Assembly (NCBI GenBank): GCA_002402325.1
Contig: DHFQ01000007.1
Span: 1-7,207, forward strand
DNA from: Candidatus Aminicenantes bacterium UBA4820
GTDB lineage: Bacteria > Acidobacteriota > UBA4820
Direction of reading: 5' to 3'
Length of the DNA: 7,207 bases
The notes below the pieces were generated by a model. The model worked only from the letters and a program-made list of their open reading frames with translations, had not been told where the DNA came from and made no database searches. This document shows, in pieces, positions 6,038 to 7,207 of this stretch. The translations under genes and the position numbers were made by a program. Every line of letters begins with the position of its first letter. Position 1 is the first letter of the stretch.

Positions 6038-6558
6038 TGTTTCAAGAGTTAGAGATAACTTCAAAAAATTTAGAAATAGAGCCTCTTTTGTTTATGCACT
6101 CTCTAATAGATTCAGAAAGGGCATCCATACCTTCTGAAGAACTTGCAGCTCTCTGGAAAAGATCACCCTATTCTTGCTCATTCTCCGATATAATCAAAAT
6201 GGAGTATTCTTCTGCAATTTACCAGCCCAATGATTTTAGAAACATGATGTTTAAAGAAGAATCTTACAAAAGTGAAAGGAATACAGATGTATCAGAAAGG
6301 ATTTTAAGGATTGTAGAAAAAATAAAAAATGAGGAGGACCTTTTTAAGGAAATAGATAAAAATCAATCGTTAAAAACTATCAAGAAGATAATAAATGGTA
6401 CTTCTCTTGAGTTTACTCAAATTGATGATAGCGAACTCTTAAAAAGGATAAAACGAGTTTTAGAATTAGAAGCAATGTCAGGAATCTTGAAAACATTAGA
6501 TCCTGCACAAATGGAGATTTTTGATAAAGCGGTGAAGAGGAGACCTCTTTTTAAATGA
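6037..6558 (+). CDS. Unrecognised 173-aa protein, candidate antitoxin or partner of the PIN protein
   Basis: I do not recognise a family. The protein is mixed charged and mostly helical in appearance. Residues 1-70 are less charged (IEPLLFMHSLIDSE, SPYSCSFSDIIKMEY). A Lys/Glu-rich helical middle follows (about 85-125), and the C-terminus (about 148-173) holds LDPAQMEIFDKAVKRRPLF, a compact helix plus basic tail like toxin-binding tails of antitoxins. No ribbon-helix-helix, AbrB, HTH or Phd signature is visible, so it is not an ordinary VapB. The start has GGGAGGT at 6023-6029 with seven-base spacing. Its stop overlaps the PIN gene start (ATGA). Its place directly before a VapC-like toxin gene is the antitoxin position. 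This role is inferred from position only; it might instead link the TIGR04255 and PIN proteins. Confidence 0.65.
   Translation: MFQELEITSKNLEIEPLLFMHSLIDSERASIPSEELAALWKRSPYSCSFSDIIKMEYSSAIYQPNDFRNMMFKEESYKSERNTDVSERILRIVEKIKNEEDLFKEIDKNQSLKTIKKIINGTSLEFTQIDDSELLKRIKRVLELEAMSGILKTLDPAQMEIFDKAVKRRPLFK
6535..6549 (+). promoter_or_regulatory. Hairpin sequestering the PIN gene ribosome-binding site
   Basis: AAGAGG (6535-6540), loop AGA, CCTCTT (6544-6549) is a perfect 6-bp stem, extendable by a G-U pair. The left arm and loop contain AGAGGAGA, the only Shine-Dalgarno-like sequence before the PIN start at 6555. The stem would hide it until ribosomes finishing the upstream gene melt it, enforcing translational coupling and limiting toxin synthesis. 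Structure seen in sequence; function inferred. Confidence 0.45.
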
Positions 6559-6974
6559 AGTATATGCTTGATACAAATATCATTACAGAAATTCTAAAAA
6601 ACAACGAAAAAGTGATGGATATGGCAAAGAAAAAGATAATAGAAGGTGATGAAGTAATTATAAATGGAATATCCTATTATGAAATAAAACGGGGCTTTAT
6701 GGCAAGTAAGGCTACAACCCAATTAAAAAAATTTAATAAATTTTGTGGAGATTTTGGTTTAGCTCTACTGGATAGTCAGAATATTTTTGATATTGCTTCA
6801 AAAATCTACGCAGATTTGAAATGTCAAGGAAACCCTATTGAAGATGCAGATATTTTAATAGCCTCTGTAGCTCTTTGCAATAATGCCATCCTTGTCTCTG
6901 CTGATAAACACTTTGTCAAAATTAAGGAACTACAAAAGGACCTACCAATTGAGAATTGGTTAAAAGAGTGCTAA
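6555..6974 (+). CDS. VapC-like PIN-domain ribonuclease (putative toxin)
   Basis: This 139-aa protein has the PIN-domain layout of type II VapC toxins, which are Mg2+-dependent endoribonucleases that cleave tRNA or rRNA and halt translation. The acidic active-site residues are all present: D6 in MLDTNIITEIL, E43 in ISYYEIKRG, D97 and D99 in GNPIEDADILIAS, and D117 in LVSADKHF. The ending LPIENWLKE matches the usual VapC C-terminus. Length is normal (about 130-140 aa). It starts at the ATGA overlap with the 173-aa gene, with a poorly spaced and hairpin-masked ribosome-binding site, so its translation probably depends on that gene. It is likely active since no catalytic residue is missing. Some PIN proteins act in other contexts, but the single small domain and cassette position favour a toxin role. 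Confidence 0.88.
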   Translation: MKYMLDTNIITEILKNNEKVMDMAKKKIIEGDEVIINGISYYEIKRGFMASKATTQLKKFNKFCGDFGLALLDSQNIFDIASKIYADLKCQGNPIEDADILIASVALCNNAILVSADKHFVKIKELQKDLPIENWLKEC

Positions 6975-6980
6975 CCAATT
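6944..6980 (+). repeat. Two mutually exclusive hairpins at the 3' end of the PIN gene
   Basis: ACCAATT (6944-6950), loop GAG, AATTGGT (6954-6960) is a perfect 7-bp hairpin within the last codons. The same AATTGGTTA (6954-6962) also pairs perfectly over 9 bp with TAACCAATT (6972-6980), which includes the stop codon. Only one can form at a time. No U-tract follows, so a classical terminator is unlikely; mRNA 3'-end protection is possible. Confidence 0.45.
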
Positions 6981-6992
6981 ACAAGTAAACCC

Positions 6993-7020
6993 GGAATTCT
7001 GGGGACACAATACTTAATTC
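6993..7020. mobile_element. Signature sequence resembling those next to Y1/REP-associated transposases
   Basis: The segment contains GAATTCTGGGGACACAATAC and ends in TTAATTC, with GAATT/AATTC arms at 6994-6998 and 7016-7020. I recall closely similar sequences in many bacterial genomes beside IS200-like Y1 (REP-associated) transposase genes. No transposase is in the window, so this may be the edge of such an element or a solo remnant. Strand is not determined. Confidence 0.45.
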
Positions 7021-7075
7021 TTGATAAGGTTCTTTACGACAGGCGGCAGGTCTTGAATCTTGAATTTCTAAAAAC

Positions 7076-7140
7076 AACGCAGGCTACGGGACATCAACCA
7101 ATTTGATTTCACGCGGTAGCCGCAACATTTATGTTGCGTT
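7076..7140. repeat. Nested palindromic (REP/BIME-like) element
   Basis: GGCTAC (7082-7087) pairs with GTAGCC (7116-7121), enclosing a smaller hairpin, ATCAA/TTGAT (7093-7097 and 7103-7107). A strong hairpin, CGCAACAT/ATGTTGCG (7121-7128 and 7131-7138), follows directly. In addition AACGCA (7076-7081) can pair with TGCGTT (7135-7140), closing the whole unit as a multi-branched structure. The segment is visibly richer in G+C than the genes to its left. This layout fits palindromic repeats mobilised by Y1 transposases; no function is proven. Confidence 0.55.
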
Positions 7141-7191
7141 TGCAGGGGGATCATTTTCATAATTTGAAAACAAAACAAAAGAAATAAAGGG

Positions 7192-7207
7192 AACGCAGGC
7201 TGAAGCC
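7192..7207. repeat. Second AACGCAGGCT copy, truncated by the window end
   Basis: AACGCAGGCT at 7192-7201 repeats exactly the sequence at 7076-7085. Here it continues as GAAGCC, so GGC-TGAA-GCC begins a hairpin whose outer stem would be completed beyond the window. This suggests a further palindromic unit to the right. Confidence 0.5.

Larger units (their letters stand above)
6975..7207. other. Non-coding, palindrome-rich region downstream of the PIN gene
   Basis: No credible coding sequence lies in these 233 bases. They hold the right arm of the PIN 3' hairpin, the GAATTCTGGGG signature, a TCTTGAAT/CTTGAAT direct repeat (7051-7065), the nested palindrome, a TTTTCA/TGAAAA hairpin (7154-7170), and the second AACGCAGGCT. 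A mobile-element flank is the most likely interpretation. Confidence 0.5.

Noticed and set aside
6555..6974. Canonical VapBC locus
   Set aside because: The PIN protein fits VapC, but the preceding 173-aa protein lacks any VapB DNA-binding signature and is about twice the usual length.
7154..7170. TTTTCA/TGAAAA hairpin as a terminator
   Set aside because: The stem is short and AT-rich, the loop is followed by an A-rich rather than T-rich tract on the + strand, and it is almost 200 bases past the PIN gene.
6975..7207. CRISPR array
   Set aside because: Repeats here are only two copies of a 10-base word plus palindromes of different sequence, with no regular spacer pattern.

Overview
The window is AT-rich (roughly one third G+C by eye) and gene-dense. 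All nine credible genes are on the + strand. The proteins are rich in Lys, Glu, Phe and Ile. They use ATG starts with GGAG/AGGG-type Shine-Dalgarno sites and the standard bacterial code. This suggests a low-GC bacterium, possibly an uncultivated lineage. I cannot place it by phylum, and no rRNA, tRNA or CRISPR is visible.

Positions 1-164 are a leader with a plausible sigma70-type promoter. Positions 165-4959 look like one six-gene operon whose genes overlap by 4-8 bases or lie 0-12 bases apart. It encodes two tandem paralogues of a thymidylate-kinase-like P-loop protein, a small Lys/Glu-rich helical protein, a YfcE/MJ0936-type metallophosphoesterase, a CHAD-domain protein with a probable degenerate CYTH domain in front, and a saccharopine/lysine-dehydrogenase-family oxidoreductase. 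CYTH and CHAD domains are known for handling triphosphates and polyphosphate, so a phosphate or nucleotide theme is a reasonable inference, but nothing here proves a shared pathway. The second kinase paralogue has Arg in place of the Walker A lysine.

Positions 4960-5260 are intergenic: a weak terminator, then a well-formed extended -10 promoter with an inverted repeat over its -35 region, then a leader of about 120 bases with three hairpins.

Positions 5261-6974 hold a compact three-gene cassette with 1- and 4-base overlaps: a TIGR04255-family protein, an unrecognised 173-aa protein and a VapC-like PIN-domain ribonuclease. It is arranged like a toxin-antitoxin or defence module, but the gene before the PIN toxin is not a recognisable VapB. 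The PIN gene's ribosome-binding site lies in a small perfect hairpin, and its 3' end can form two mutually exclusive hairpins. This cassette is the best candidate in the window for an undescribed system.

Positions 6975-7207 are non-coding and palindrome-rich. A conserved-looking signature is followed by nested inverted repeats and a repeated AACGCAGGCT, resembling the repeats that accompany IS200/REP-associated Y1 transposases. The cassette therefore sits between a housekeeping-type operon and mobile-element-like sequence, as expected for an acquired module.
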